From positions 1-5,599 of the forward strand of contig JAFAVN010000370.1 of the NCBI GenBank assembly GCA_019242435.1: a DNA stretch of 5,599 nt, in the 5' to 3' direction. A program made the translations under genes and the position numbers. Under the pieces are notes generated by a model. It was not told the origin of the DNA. It saw only the letters and a program-made list of their open reading frames with translations, and searched no databases. Every line of letters starts with the position of its first letter. The first letter of the stretch is position 1. Below are positions 1-5,599 of the stretch, piece by piece. This stretch comes from Verrucomicrobiota bacterium (GTDB taxonomy: Bacteria > Verrucomicrobiota > Verrucomicrobiia > Chthoniobacterales > JAFAMB01).

Positions 1-1360
1 GGTCGCACGGTTCTGTCTTACCAAGCAGAGTTTCATAAGCGATCTTGGCCGCGTCACCATATCCTGACGCAATTCGTCGGAATTCGCTCTCTTCCAGATT
101 CGCGGTCTGTATTAATGCCTTTCGGACGATCGACCAGCCAACCTGCAGGGCTCGCGCATCCGCACGCGAAAACGCATCCCCTGTCAGGAAAATGCAGGCA
201 AGCCGCAACTCAGCTTCAGGTAAAGACTGGAGATAGTTCGCTAGCAGTTCGATCTTTCTCAACTTGCCGGTGCTACGGGAAATCTCTTCGCACAGTTGAG
301 TGAACTGGCCAAATCCTCCCTCGGCCTGTTCTACAGCTCCCTGGCTAAGCGGAACGGCCGGCTCAATTAGTGAGTCGGCGGGAATGGAAATCGAAAATTC
401 CAACTGATTGTCTTCACCGAGAGCCCAAGCCTCGAAGCCTCGACGACGAAGATCTTCTGCAAATTCGCGCGCATACCCATGTAATGTGAGAACTCGTCTT
501 GGCTGAATCAATTGAACATAACGAATGAGATCAGGATAATCGGCATGATCTGATAGCGGAAAGGCAGCATCGCATTGATAACGATGGGCCGCGCCCGGAT
601 TGAGCGCCCAACCCGTCAAAATAGCTGTTCGGCGCGGCTTGATGCTTTGAATCAGGCGCGTCCCGTTTACATGAGGCGGGCAAAGGAATACGCTGCCGGA
701 GAGATCATCGCTGTGATAAACATTGAAAGCAGTTAACTCATGGAAATAGCTCCGATAGAGCTTCGTCATCTGGTAGACGCTGGGGTGCAGCACCACTCGC
801 AGTTCGCATTTGTTTAGTGCGGCCAGCACTTCTTGAGCTTTCCCTAGCGAATATCCAAATAAGATAGGCACAGCCCCATCCTCGATAGTTTCTCGGCAGA
901 ATTTGGTGATCTCACCGATTACTTTTTCGGTGGGCGGAAATACGAACTTCGGCAAGCCGTAAGTTGTTTCCATTATCAAAGTCTCTGCCGGCCGCCAGAC
1001 GATAGGTTCACTAGCTTGACCGGCTCTTAATTTGAAATCGCCGCTATACAGCAATGAGCTCCCATTATATTCGACCAGTAATTGTGCCGACCCATGGATA
1101 TGGCCTGCGGGCAAAAGCGTTAGTTGACTACCGCGGAACGGAAACGCGACCTCATAAGCGAGCCGGTGCTCTTGTCGGGTCCCAGGCAAGCGCGCCGCCA
1201 TCAGTTTGGCGGTCACCTCGGTTAGAATCACCTCGCCGTGATTACCGATATGGTCACTGTGCGCGTGAGAAATAAATGCCGCGGGCCGGTCGTCCCAAGG
1301 GTCAAGCCACAAATCCAACTGAGGCAGATAGGCGCCACGTTCGTACCGGACTGTGATCAT
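1..1360 (-). CDS. MBL/beta-CASP exonuclease fused to ATP-dependent DNA ligase (3' end outside window)
   Basis: A 453-residue open frame starts at the ATG at 1360-1358 and runs off the left edge with no stop. Residues 1-325 are a metallo-beta-lactamase/beta-CASP nuclease. The start MITVRYERGAYLPQLDLWLD is typical of the ligase-associated exonuclease family. Metal-ligand motifs are present: HAHSDH (32-37), GHIHG (86-90), SGDF (106-109), then beta-CASP elements METTYG (130-135), SDHAD (270-274) and LHG (293-295). After a short linker, residues about 350-453 match the N-terminal DNA-binding domain of ATP-dependent ligases (KLRKIELLANYLQSL, FLTGDAFSRADARALQVGW). The ligase adenylation domain, with its KxDG lysine, would lie beyond the window. 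The likely role is DNA end processing plus sealing in damage repair; in many bacteria the nuclease and ligase are separate neighbours with an Lhr-like helicase and a metallophosphoesterase. An in-frame stop at 1420-1418 and no other start codon fix this start. No clear Shine-Dalgarno is seen. Confidence 0.9.
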   Translation of the reverse strand, partial: MITVRYERGAYLPQLDLWLDPWDDRPAAFISHAHSDHIGNHGEVILTEVTAKLMAARLPGTRQEHRLAYEVAFPFRGSQLTLLPAGHIHGSAQLLVEYNGSSLLYSGDFKLRAGQASEPIVWRPAETLIMETTYGLPKFVFPPTEKVIGEITKFCRETIEDGAVPILFGYSLGKAQEVLAALNKCELRVVLHPSVYQMTKLYRSYFHELTAFNVYHSDDLSGSVFLCPPHVNGTRLIQSIKPRRTAILTGWALNPGAAHRYQCDAAFPLSDHADYPDLIRYVQLIQPRRVLTLHGYAREFAEDLRRRGFEAWALGEDNQLEFSISIPADSLIEPAVPLSQGAVEQAEGGFGQFTQLCEEISRSTGKLRKIELLANYLQSLPEAELRLACIFLTGDAFSRADARALQVGWSIVRKALIQTANLEESEFRRIASGYGDAAKIAYETLLGKTEPCD

Positions 1361-1423
1361 TTCGTCAGAAATAAAATTACTAGAAATTCTAAGTCGAACC
1401 TCGTCATGGGCAGGACTTCAGCG

Positions 1424-1437
1424 GGTTCAATCGAACC
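1424..1437. promoter_or_regulatory. GGTTC-N4-GAACC palindrome, candidate LexA-type operator
   Basis: A perfect 5+5 inverted repeat with a 4-base centre (GGTTCAATCGAACC) lies 64-77 bases upstream of the ATG of the nuclease-ligase gene. From memory, the Verrucomicrobia LexA box has been described as TGTTC-N4-GAACA; this site keeps the GTTC-N4-GAAC core and differs only in the two outermost bases. A LexA target before a DNA repair gene would make sense. The repeat is short, no firm promoter can be placed next to it, and the host phylum is itself inferred, so this is a candidate only. Confidence 0.35.
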
Positions 1438-1549
1438 GGCGAGGCTCTGCAGCACTGAAAAATTATTCACACGATACACTGAGCTTGGAAATTCCTCGAG
1501 TGTTACGACTAAAGGCTACTGGAAAGAAAGCCTGTATAGACCAGGGTTT

Positions 1550-1565
1550 TCGTGAACGTTCTCGA
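1550..1565. repeat. imperfect 16-bp palindrome
   Basis: TCGTGAACGTTCTCGA is an inverted repeat with a single mismatched pair (1553/1562) around a perfect GAACGTTC core. It lies about 107 bases upstream of the exported-protein start and 11 bases before an eight-T run. It could be a dimeric regulator site. The stem is too short and broken, and too far from the T run, to be a convincing terminator, and no plus-strand gene ends just upstream. Confidence 0.3.
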
Positions 1566-1621
1566 GATTTGATCCATTTTTTTTGTTCCACAGCCAGAAG
1601 ACCCTAGACAAGCCTTGCTAT

Positions 1622-1627
1622 TAATAT
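1622..1627 (+). promoter_or_regulatory. possible -10 element of the exported-protein gene
   Basis: TAATAT resembles a sigma70 -10 hexamer and lies 30 bases before the preferred ATG at 1657. No good -35 hexamer is found at 16-18 bases (the sequence there is around agaccct). It is supported mainly by its position, so confidence is low. Confidence 0.2.
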
Positions 1628-1656
1628 GACTCTACCGGCTCAGTTTGATGGTCCCA

Positions 1657-2187
1657 ATGAAGAAGCACCTCTGGCTGACCCTCATCGCCCTGGTTGCGGC
1701 CGGTAATCCGCTGAGAGCGACGAATCCGAATCCTTTGCCATTGCCTGAGGCGAATGTTTTACCGGAGGCACTGAACGATGATTTTCAGTTTCGAAAATTC
1801 AATATCTACACCAACGCCCAGCTTCGACCACGCGCCACCCCCTTGGTTACGCGAGAATTGGCGATTTTAATGGAACGCGACCGCAGAACCTGGGGTGCAG
1901 TTGACGGGCAAGAGATTCAGGAACGAACCGGCCAATATTTTACTTTCTTTTGGCGAGCTAAACGACAAGCCAATCTTACCTTGCGTTTTGAATACCGGCA
2001 ATCGATCCTGAAAAATCTAGTACAAGCCAGGGAGCTCTATTATCCAGCGGCACGTGGAAGTCACGAGTCTGAGTTTGCAATTGTTGGTAGCGATTTTTCG
2101 GAGGACGGACGAGTCACTTCGTGGCGCGCTATTTTGATCGAAAACAATGTCATCGTTGCGTTATTGCAGTCGCGAGCTTGGCGGTAA
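1657..2187 (+). CDS. small exported protein of unknown function
   Basis: I do not recognise a named family. From ATG 1657 the product is 176 residues. It begins with a classic signal peptide: MKK, a hydrophobic stretch at residues 4-16 (HLWLTLIALVAAG), and possible cleavage after VAA (about 15) or LRA (about 21). There is no lipobox cysteine, so it is probably periplasmic rather than a lipoprotein. The mature part has a proline-rich lead (NPNPLPLPE) and then a mixed, probably beta-rich domain ending in a motif-like tail, GRVTSWRAILIENNVIVALL then SRAWR. ATG 1657 is preferred because it puts the lysines right before the hydrophobic core; ATG 1648 and TTG 1645 are alternatives and none has a clear ribosome site. 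It is the first gene of a co-directional run, with a short gap or slight overlap before the STAS gene. A role in sensing envelope state for the downstream signalling genes is possible but is speculation. Confidence 0.75.
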   Translation: MKKHLWLTLIALVAAGNPLRATNPNPLPLPEANVLPEALNDDFQFRKFNIYTNAQLRPRATPLVTRELAILMERDRRTWGAVDGQEIQERTGQYFTFFWRAKRQANLTLRFEYRQSILKNLVQARELYYPAARGSHESEFAIVGSDFSEDGRVTSWRAILIENNVIVALLQSRAWR

Positions 2188-2207
2188 GTAGGCCGGCTGG
2201 CGAAAAT

Positions 2208-2237
2208 TTGACAGAAAATCAGCGAACTAGATATATT
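2208..2237 (+). promoter_or_regulatory. near-consensus sigma70 promoter before the STAS gene
   Basis: A perfect -35 TTGACA (2208-2213), an 18-bp spacer and -10 TATATT (2232-2237, five of six consensus bases) lie just after the stop of the exported-protein gene. Transcription would begin near 2243-2246. By a rough uniform-base estimate, such a match is expected about 0.04 times by chance in both strands of a window this size, and here it falls at a gene start. It could let the signalling/chaperone genes be transcribed apart from the upstream gene. Confidence 0.5.
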
Positions 2238-2246
2238 GAAACGTCT

Positions 2247-2759
2247 GTGAGTTTACCAGCTTCCATCCTGGTAGGGGTGACCGGAAAAGCGGTCTACATC
2301 AAAGTGCGGGGAAAGGGATCCTTTCAGAACAGTCCGGCGCTAAAGGAATTCGCGCGCCAAATGTTTGAACGCGGTCAGCGCATTTTCATTTTCGATTTGG
2401 CCGAATGTTCAGTGATGGATTCCACGTTTATGGGAACGCTCGCAGGAATGGCACTACGGTTGCGCGAATCCTCCGGGGTATTGTTGGTCCGCAACGTCAA
2501 TGAGCGAAATTTTGAACTTCTTCGAAATTTGGGGCTAAACAACTTATTCGAGATCGAGCCGAACGCCGATGTGGCCGTCCGAGACCTGGACAGTGCATCC
2601 ACCCTGGAAACCGACGGAGGTGTCAGCCGGTCTGAACATGCGGCGTGCATGATTGAGGCGCATGAAGCCTTGGTCAATGCCGATCCGGAAAATCTCGCGC
2701 GTTTTAAGGATGTTCTGGAATACCTGAGACAGGACCTGCGAGCAGGTGCTGCCAGGTAA
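2247..2759 (+). CDS. STAS-domain anti-sigma factor antagonist-like protein
   Basis: From GTG 2247 this encodes 170 residues. Residues about 6-115 form a STAS domain of the SpoIIAA/RsbV type: first strand ILVGVTGKAVYIKVRG, then FIFDLAECSVMDSTFMGTLA (47-66), where S59 in MDSTF aligns with the serine phosphorylated in SpoIIAA. In such partner-switching systems the unphosphorylated STAS protein binds an anti-sigma kinase and frees a sigma factor, and a PP2C phosphatase removes the phosphate; the next gene encodes such a phosphatase. Beyond the STAS fold is a charged tail (about 128-170) with two likely helices (MIEAHEALVNAD and NLARFKDVLEYLRQDL), not part of the minimal domain. The start is uncertain. 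TTG 2208 adds 13 residues but overlaps the putative -35 box. ATG 2121 would overlap the previous gene by 67 bases and adds an implausible leader. No strong ribosome site precedes any of them. Confidence 0.88.
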   Translation: MSLPASILVGVTGKAVYIKVRGKGSFQNSPALKEFARQMFERGQRIFIFDLAECSVMDSTFMGTLAGMALRLRESSGVLLVRNVNERNFELLRNLGLNNLFEIEPNADVAVRDLDSASTLETDGGVSRSEHAACMIEAHEALVNADPENLARFKDVLEYLRQDLRAGAAR

Positions 2760-2773
2760 TGGCGGACGGGTAG

Positions 2774-4210
2774 ATGTCATCTATCCTGCTGACTATCCTG
2801 GTAGTGGCGCTGTTGGTCGTCTTAACGGTTTTTTTCCAGAAACAACGCCGGATTATCGAGGAACTAAGGCAAGCCCGGGAAGAATTGCAGTTAGAGGAAA
2901 GCCGCGTCTTCGACTTTCTGCACGGGCTGGGAACGGCATTTTCGGACGATTTGCATTTAGCAGATCTTCACCGGCTGATCGTGGAAGGGGCCATGCGCAT
3001 TTTAGATGCTCATGCTGGCGCCCTTTATCTCGTCGACCGGCCAGGCAAGCTGCTCTTGCCGACTTTTCTTTCCCCAGGCTGTCCACCGCTCATTGAGGTA
3101 CCGAAATCAATACTGCAACAAAGCAGTACAAACCCCTCTGCCTTAGAGAGTTTTATCCGTTTGCACCCCGTAAAAAGAGGGGATGGCCTGCTGGGGATGG
3201 TTTGGGAAAAGCAAGAACCGGTTTTTCTTTCAAGCAGCGACTACGATTCGCGCCTGGAAAGCCTCAAAGCCAGCACCTCGCAAATTGATTCAGTGCTGGT
3301 TGCTCCACTCCTCTACGGCAATCAAAATCTGGGCGTACTGGCCGTAGCGAACGAACCGATGAGTACCCCCTTCACCGCCGCGGACTTCATCGTGTTCCAG
3401 TCAATCGTCGAACAGTCAGCCTTCGCTCTGTGCAACGCGATGGTCTATTCAGAGGCTGCCGAAAAGCGCCGGATCGATCGGGACCTCGACGTAGCCAGAG
3501 ATATCCAGCGGATTCTGTTGCCGGCTGCACCTCCGGAGATTCCCGGGTACCAGATTGCCGGGATCAATATTCCTGCCAGCCAAGTCAGCGGCGATTACTA
3601 TGACTACATCCCGGTCAGCGATAGTCGTTATGGAATCGCCATCGCGGATGTTTGCGGCAAAGGCGTAGCGGCGTCGCTAATTATGGCGATGTGTCGTAGC
3701 GTCCTGCGGTCGGTAGCGCGGTTAAACACTTCGGCTGCACAGGTTCTGCATCAAGTTAACCGGCAACTGTACCCGGACATCCGGGAAGATATGTTCATCA
3801 GTATGGCGTACTTGATTGCGGAGAAATCGAGCGAGAATCTAATCTTGGCTCGGGCGGGCCACGATGCGCCTCTTCGCTATCAGGCGAGCACCGGATCCGT
3901 CGAGAAGGTCAATCCGGCCGGCATGGCCCTTGGAATTGACAGTGGAAACGTTTTCGATAGGGTGACTGCCGATTGTACTATCCGTCTTGAAAGGGGAGAT
4001 TGCCTGATCCTCTACACGGACGGGGTGACGGAAGCACTTGACTTCAATGGCATAGAATTTGGGATCGGAAGATTGATCGAGGTGATCAAGGAGAGCGCCA
4101 ATGAAAGCGCCCAAGCCATCGTCGCCCGGGTAACCGAGAAAGTGAAAGCTTTCGTCGGTAACAATCCTCAAACCGATGACATCACGCTCGTTGCCATTCG
4201 GAAAATATGA
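2774..4210 (+). CDS. membrane-anchored GAF + PP2C/SpoIIE serine phosphatase (RsbU/RsbP type)
   Basis: The 478-residue product probably dephosphorylates a STAS protein, most likely the one encoded 14 bases upstream. In order it has one N-terminal transmembrane helix (about 4-21), a charged coiled coil (about 22-45), a GAF sensor domain (about 50-225), a helical linker (225-252, RRIDRDLDVARDIQRILLP), and a SpoIIE-type PP2C domain (about 255-478). Metal-site motifs of the phosphatase look intact: VSGDYYDY (271-278, D274), ADVCGKGVAAS (291-301, D292), AGHDAP (361-366), LYTDGVTEA (413-421, D416) and QTDDITLV (466-473, D469). An active enzyme is therefore expected. The GAF domain presumably senses a small ligand or redox state; nothing visible says which. 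The ATG at 2774 follows a partial ribosome site (ggacggg, 2764-2770). The stop overlaps the grpE start as ATGA, implying translational coupling to the chaperone genes. Confidence 0.93.
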   Translation: MSSILLTILVVALLVVLTVFFQKQRRIIEELRQAREELQLEESRVFDFLHGLGTAFSDDLHLADLHRLIVEGAMRILDAHAGALYLVDRPGKLLLPTFLSPGCPPLIEVPKSILQQSSTNPSALESFIRLHPVKRGDGLLGMVWEKQEPVFLSSSDYDSRLESLKASTSQIDSVLVAPLLYGNQNLGVLAVANEPMSTPFTAADFIVFQSIVEQSAFALCNAMVYSEAAEKRRIDRDLDVARDIQRILLPAAPPEIPGYQIAGINIPASQVSGDYYDYIPVSDSRYGIAIADVCGKGVAASLIMAMCRSVLRSVARLNTSAAQVLHQVNRQLYPDIREDMFISMAYLIAEKSSENLILARAGHDAPLRYQASTGSVEKVNPAGMALGIDSGNVFDRVTADCTIRLERGDCLILYTDGVTEALDFNGIEFGIGRLIEVIKESANESAQAIVARVTEKVKAFVGNNPQTDDITLVAIRKI

Positions 4211-4851
4211 TTGAGCCATCAAACGAATTCGAAAAGAAAGCTAAAGGGGTGAGAGAGCCTGCCGATACCGATCGGAGAGACATTGTGGATACTGGCATAA
4301 CTACCGAGGAGCCAGGGTCTTCCGCTTCGCGACCGGAAGAGATTGCGTCGGCTTCGCCAGAGGAGCTTGTGGCCGACTTACGGGCTGAAGTAGAGAAATA
4401 TAAAAACACCGCTCTCCGGGCCACGGCCGATTTGGATAATTATCGGAAAAGAGTTGCTCGCGAGCGTGAGGAAGCAATCAAATATGCCAATGCCAGTTTT
4501 CTGGAACGCTTGATTCCAATTCTCGATAATTTCGAGCTGGGTCTGCAAGCGGCCAGAGGCGCGGCTCAATCATCCGCCATCTTAGACGGAATGAATATGG
4601 TTTATAAGCAGTTGCAGGACTTTCTTAACAGTTTTGGGGTCGAAACCATCGATGCGACCGGAAAGACTTTCGATCCTAACCTGCACGAAGCCATTGCTCA
4701 CGAAGAACATAACGAAATTCCGGAAGATCAGATCATCCGGCAGGTACGGAAGGGTTACAGGCTTCGTGATCGGCTGCTCCGGCCGGCCAACGTCGTCGTT
4801 TCCAAAGGGGTTCCCCAGCCGATCGCTGCCGGTCGAGAGGGCACTAAATGA
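4207..4851 (+). CDS. grpE: GrpE, nucleotide exchange factor for DnaK
   Basis: GrpE releases ADP from the cytosolic Hsp70 chaperone DnaK and completes its folding cycle with DnaJ. The 214-residue product has the family layout. An acidic, disordered N-terminus (1-52) is followed by a long coiled-coil helix (about 53-97, with LRAEVEKYKNTALRATADLD and NYRKRVAREREEA), then the four-helix-bundle region (about 98-145, FLERLIPILDNFELGL). The C-terminal beta-wing carries the signature FDPNLHEAI (155-163) and GYRLRDRLLRPANVVVSK (183-200). Length is normal. The ATG overlaps the phosphatase stop by four bases (ATGA), and its own stop overlaps the dnaJ start in the same way. No sigma32-like promoter or CIRCE element (TTAGCACTC-N9-GAGTGCTAA) precedes it, so expression probably depends on the upstream signalling genes' transcript. 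Confidence 0.97.
   Translation: MIEPSNEFEKKAKGVREPADTDRRDIVDTGITTEEPGSSASRPEEIASASPEELVADLRAEVEKYKNTALRATADLDNYRKRVAREREEAIKYANASFLERLIPILDNFELGLQAARGAAQSSAILDGMNMVYKQLQDFLNSFGVETIDATGKTFDPNLHEAIAHEEHNEIPEDQIIRQVRKGYRLRDRLLRPANVVVSKGVPQPIAAGREGTK
4835..4841 (+). promoter_or_regulatory. ribosome binding site of dnaJ
   Basis: GAGAGGG inside the last grpE codons lies 6 bases before ATG 4848 and 9 bases before ATG 4851. It is the clearest Shine-Dalgarno-like sequence in the window. Its spacing fits either of the tandem ATG codons. Confidence 0.5.
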
Positions 4852-5599
4852 TGGCGGCGAAGCGGGACTATTACGAAGTTCTTGGAGTAGACCGGAAGGC
4901 TTCTACAGAGGAGTTAAAAAAAGCTTATCGCAAGCTCGCGGTAAAGTATCACCCTGACAAGAATCCGGGTGATCCGACCGCTGAAGAAAGGTTCAAGGAG
5001 GTCGGCGAGGCTTATGAGGTCCTCATGGACGCGAATAAGCGTGCCGCCTACGACCAGTTTGGCCACGCTGCGTTCGCGCCCGGCGGAGGTGCATCAGCCC
5101 GGGGCGGCTTTGGGGGCGGGTTCCACGATCCATTCGACATTTTCCGCGAGGTGTTCGGAGGAATGGCCGGAGAAGGGGGTGGCAGTATCTTCGACCAATT
5201 ATTCGGCACGGGTCAGGCCCCCCGCGATCGCAGCGGCAGGCAAAGGGGATCGGATCTGCGTTACGACCTGCAGATAACCCTCGAAGAAGCCGCTTTTGGG
5301 ACTGAGAAAGAAATCGAGATCCTTAAATACGACACTTGTGGCCGATGCAACGCCACCGGCGCGGAGGCCGGGTCGAAGGCGGCCACTTGCCCGGTTTGCC
5401 AGGGGAGAGGTCAAGTCGTGAGCTCTCGGGGATTTTTTCAAGTGTCGCAGACATGTCCGCGTTGTCGCGGGACGGGGCACGTCATTGAGCGGCCATGCCG
5501 GGAGTGCAACGGAGAGGGACGCGTTGAGAAACGGTCTCGTATTAAGCTCAAGATTCCGGCCGGCATTGATGATGGGGCCAAGCTTCGTTCGATGCGCAA
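4848..5599 (+). CDS. dnaJ: DnaJ (Hsp40) co-chaperone, C-terminus outside window
   Basis: DnaJ delivers unfolded proteins to DnaK and stimulates its ATPase. The first 250 residues are present, open to the window end. The J domain (about 7-72) has DYYEVLGVDRKAS and the essential HPD (35-37). A Gly/Phe-rich linker follows (about 72-125), then the start of the first client-binding domain (about 135). The zinc region has all four CxxCxGxG-type repeats: CGRCNATG (164), CPVCQGRG (181), CPRCRGTG (203) and CRECNGEG (217), so this is a full type I DnaJ rather than a CbpA-like protein. The second C-terminal domain begins (IPAGIDDGAKLRSMR) and is cut. Starts at 4848 (overlapping the grpE stop as ATGA) and 4851 are adjacent in-frame ATGs; 4851 gives the more usual MAAKRDYYE. 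The gene order is grpE-dnaJ without dnaK between them. Confidence 0.97.
   Translation, partial: MMAAKRDYYEVLGVDRKASTEELKKAYRKLAVKYHPDKNPGDPTAEERFKEVGEAYEVLMDANKRAAYDQFGHAAFAPGGGASARGGFGGGFHDPFDIFREVFGGMAGEGGGSIFDQLFGTGQAPRDRSGRQRGSDLRYDLQITLEEAAFGTEKEIEILKYDTCGRCNATGAEAGSKAATCPVCQGRGQVVSSRGFFQVSQTCPRCRGTGHVIERPCRECNGEGRVEKRSRIKLKIPAGIDDGAKLRSMR

Larger units (their letters stand above)
1361..1644. other. divergent intergenic region
   Basis: About 284 bases separate the minus-strand repair gene from the plus-strand stress operon, so promoters for both should lie here. It is more AT-rich than the genes. I see two palindromes (1424-1437 and 1550-1565), an eight-T run (1577-1584) and a weak plus-strand -10-like TAATAT (1622-1627). 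For the minus strand, TAGAAT (1391-1386) and AATAAT (1467-1462) are -10-like, but both have poor -35 partners. The open frames crossing this region have no recognisable protein character. No tRNA or convincing small RNA is visible. Confidence 0.6.

Noticed and set aside
1411..1450. tRNA-like T-arm (GGTTCAATCGAACC)
   Set aside because: The bases do not form a 5-bp stem with a 7-base loop, and no acceptor, D or anticodon arms can be assembled around it on either strand.
1238..1555. Plus-strand open frame of 105 codons spanning the repair gene start and the intergenic region
   Set aside because: It overlaps the well-supported minus-strand gene, has no recognisable motif or ribosome site, and its composition looks like non-coding sequence.
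1550..1584. Rho-independent terminator (palindrome followed by eight Ts)
   Set aside because: The stem is short with a mismatch, the T run is 11 bases away, and no plus-strand gene ends upstream.
2121..2246. Longer STAS protein starting at ATG 2121
   Set aside because: It overlaps the exported-protein gene by 67 bases and adds a Cys/Arg-rich leader unlike STAS proteins, which normally begin just before the first strand.
2746..3096. Alternative 116-codon frame overlapping the start of the phosphatase gene
   Set aside because: It is an out-of-frame shadow; the overlapping frame encodes a transmembrane helix and GAF domain of a clear family.
4080..4206. Heat-shock promoter or CIRCE element directly before grpE
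   Set aside because: No TTAGCACTC-type inverted repeat and no convincing sigma32 or sigma70 hexamer pair was seen in the end of the phosphatase gene.

Overview
This window reads as ordinary bacterial chromosome, compact and protein-coding. It most likely comes from the Verrucomicrobiota. This is an inference from protein style: a STAS protein followed by a GAF/PP2C phosphatase, weak Shine-Dalgarno signals, and an MBL-nuclease/ATP-ligase DNA repair protein. No rRNA or other marker gene is present to prove it. There are no tRNAs, insertion sequences or CRISPR arrays.

Left part (1-1360, minus strand): the first 453 residues of a large DNA repair protein whose 3' end lies outside the window. A complete metallo-beta-lactamase/beta-CASP nuclease domain runs without a break into the N-terminal DNA-binding domain of an ATP-dependent DNA ligase. 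The two activities are commonly encoded by separate neighbouring genes; here they share one reading frame.

Middle (1361-1644): a divergent intergenic region. It holds a GGTTC-N4-GAACC palindrome upstream of the repair gene, which resembles the LexA box I recall being reported for Verrucomicrobia, and a second imperfect palindrome at 1550-1565.

Right part (1657-5599, plus strand): five co-directional, tightly packed genes. They encode a small exported protein of unknown function, a STAS anti-sigma-factor-antagonist-like protein, a membrane-anchored GAF + PP2C/SpoIIE serine phosphatase, GrpE, and DnaJ (cut by the window end). The phosphatase/grpE and grpE/dnaJ junctions are 4-base ATGA overlaps. 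A near-consensus sigma70 promoter (TTGACA, 18-bp spacer, TATATT) sits at 2208-2237, just before the preferred STAS start.

Together the right-hand genes look like a stress module. A phosphatase and its probable STAS substrate form half of a partner-switching circuit and are physically coupled to the DnaK co-chaperones. The matching anti-sigma kinase, sigma factor and DnaK are not in the window.
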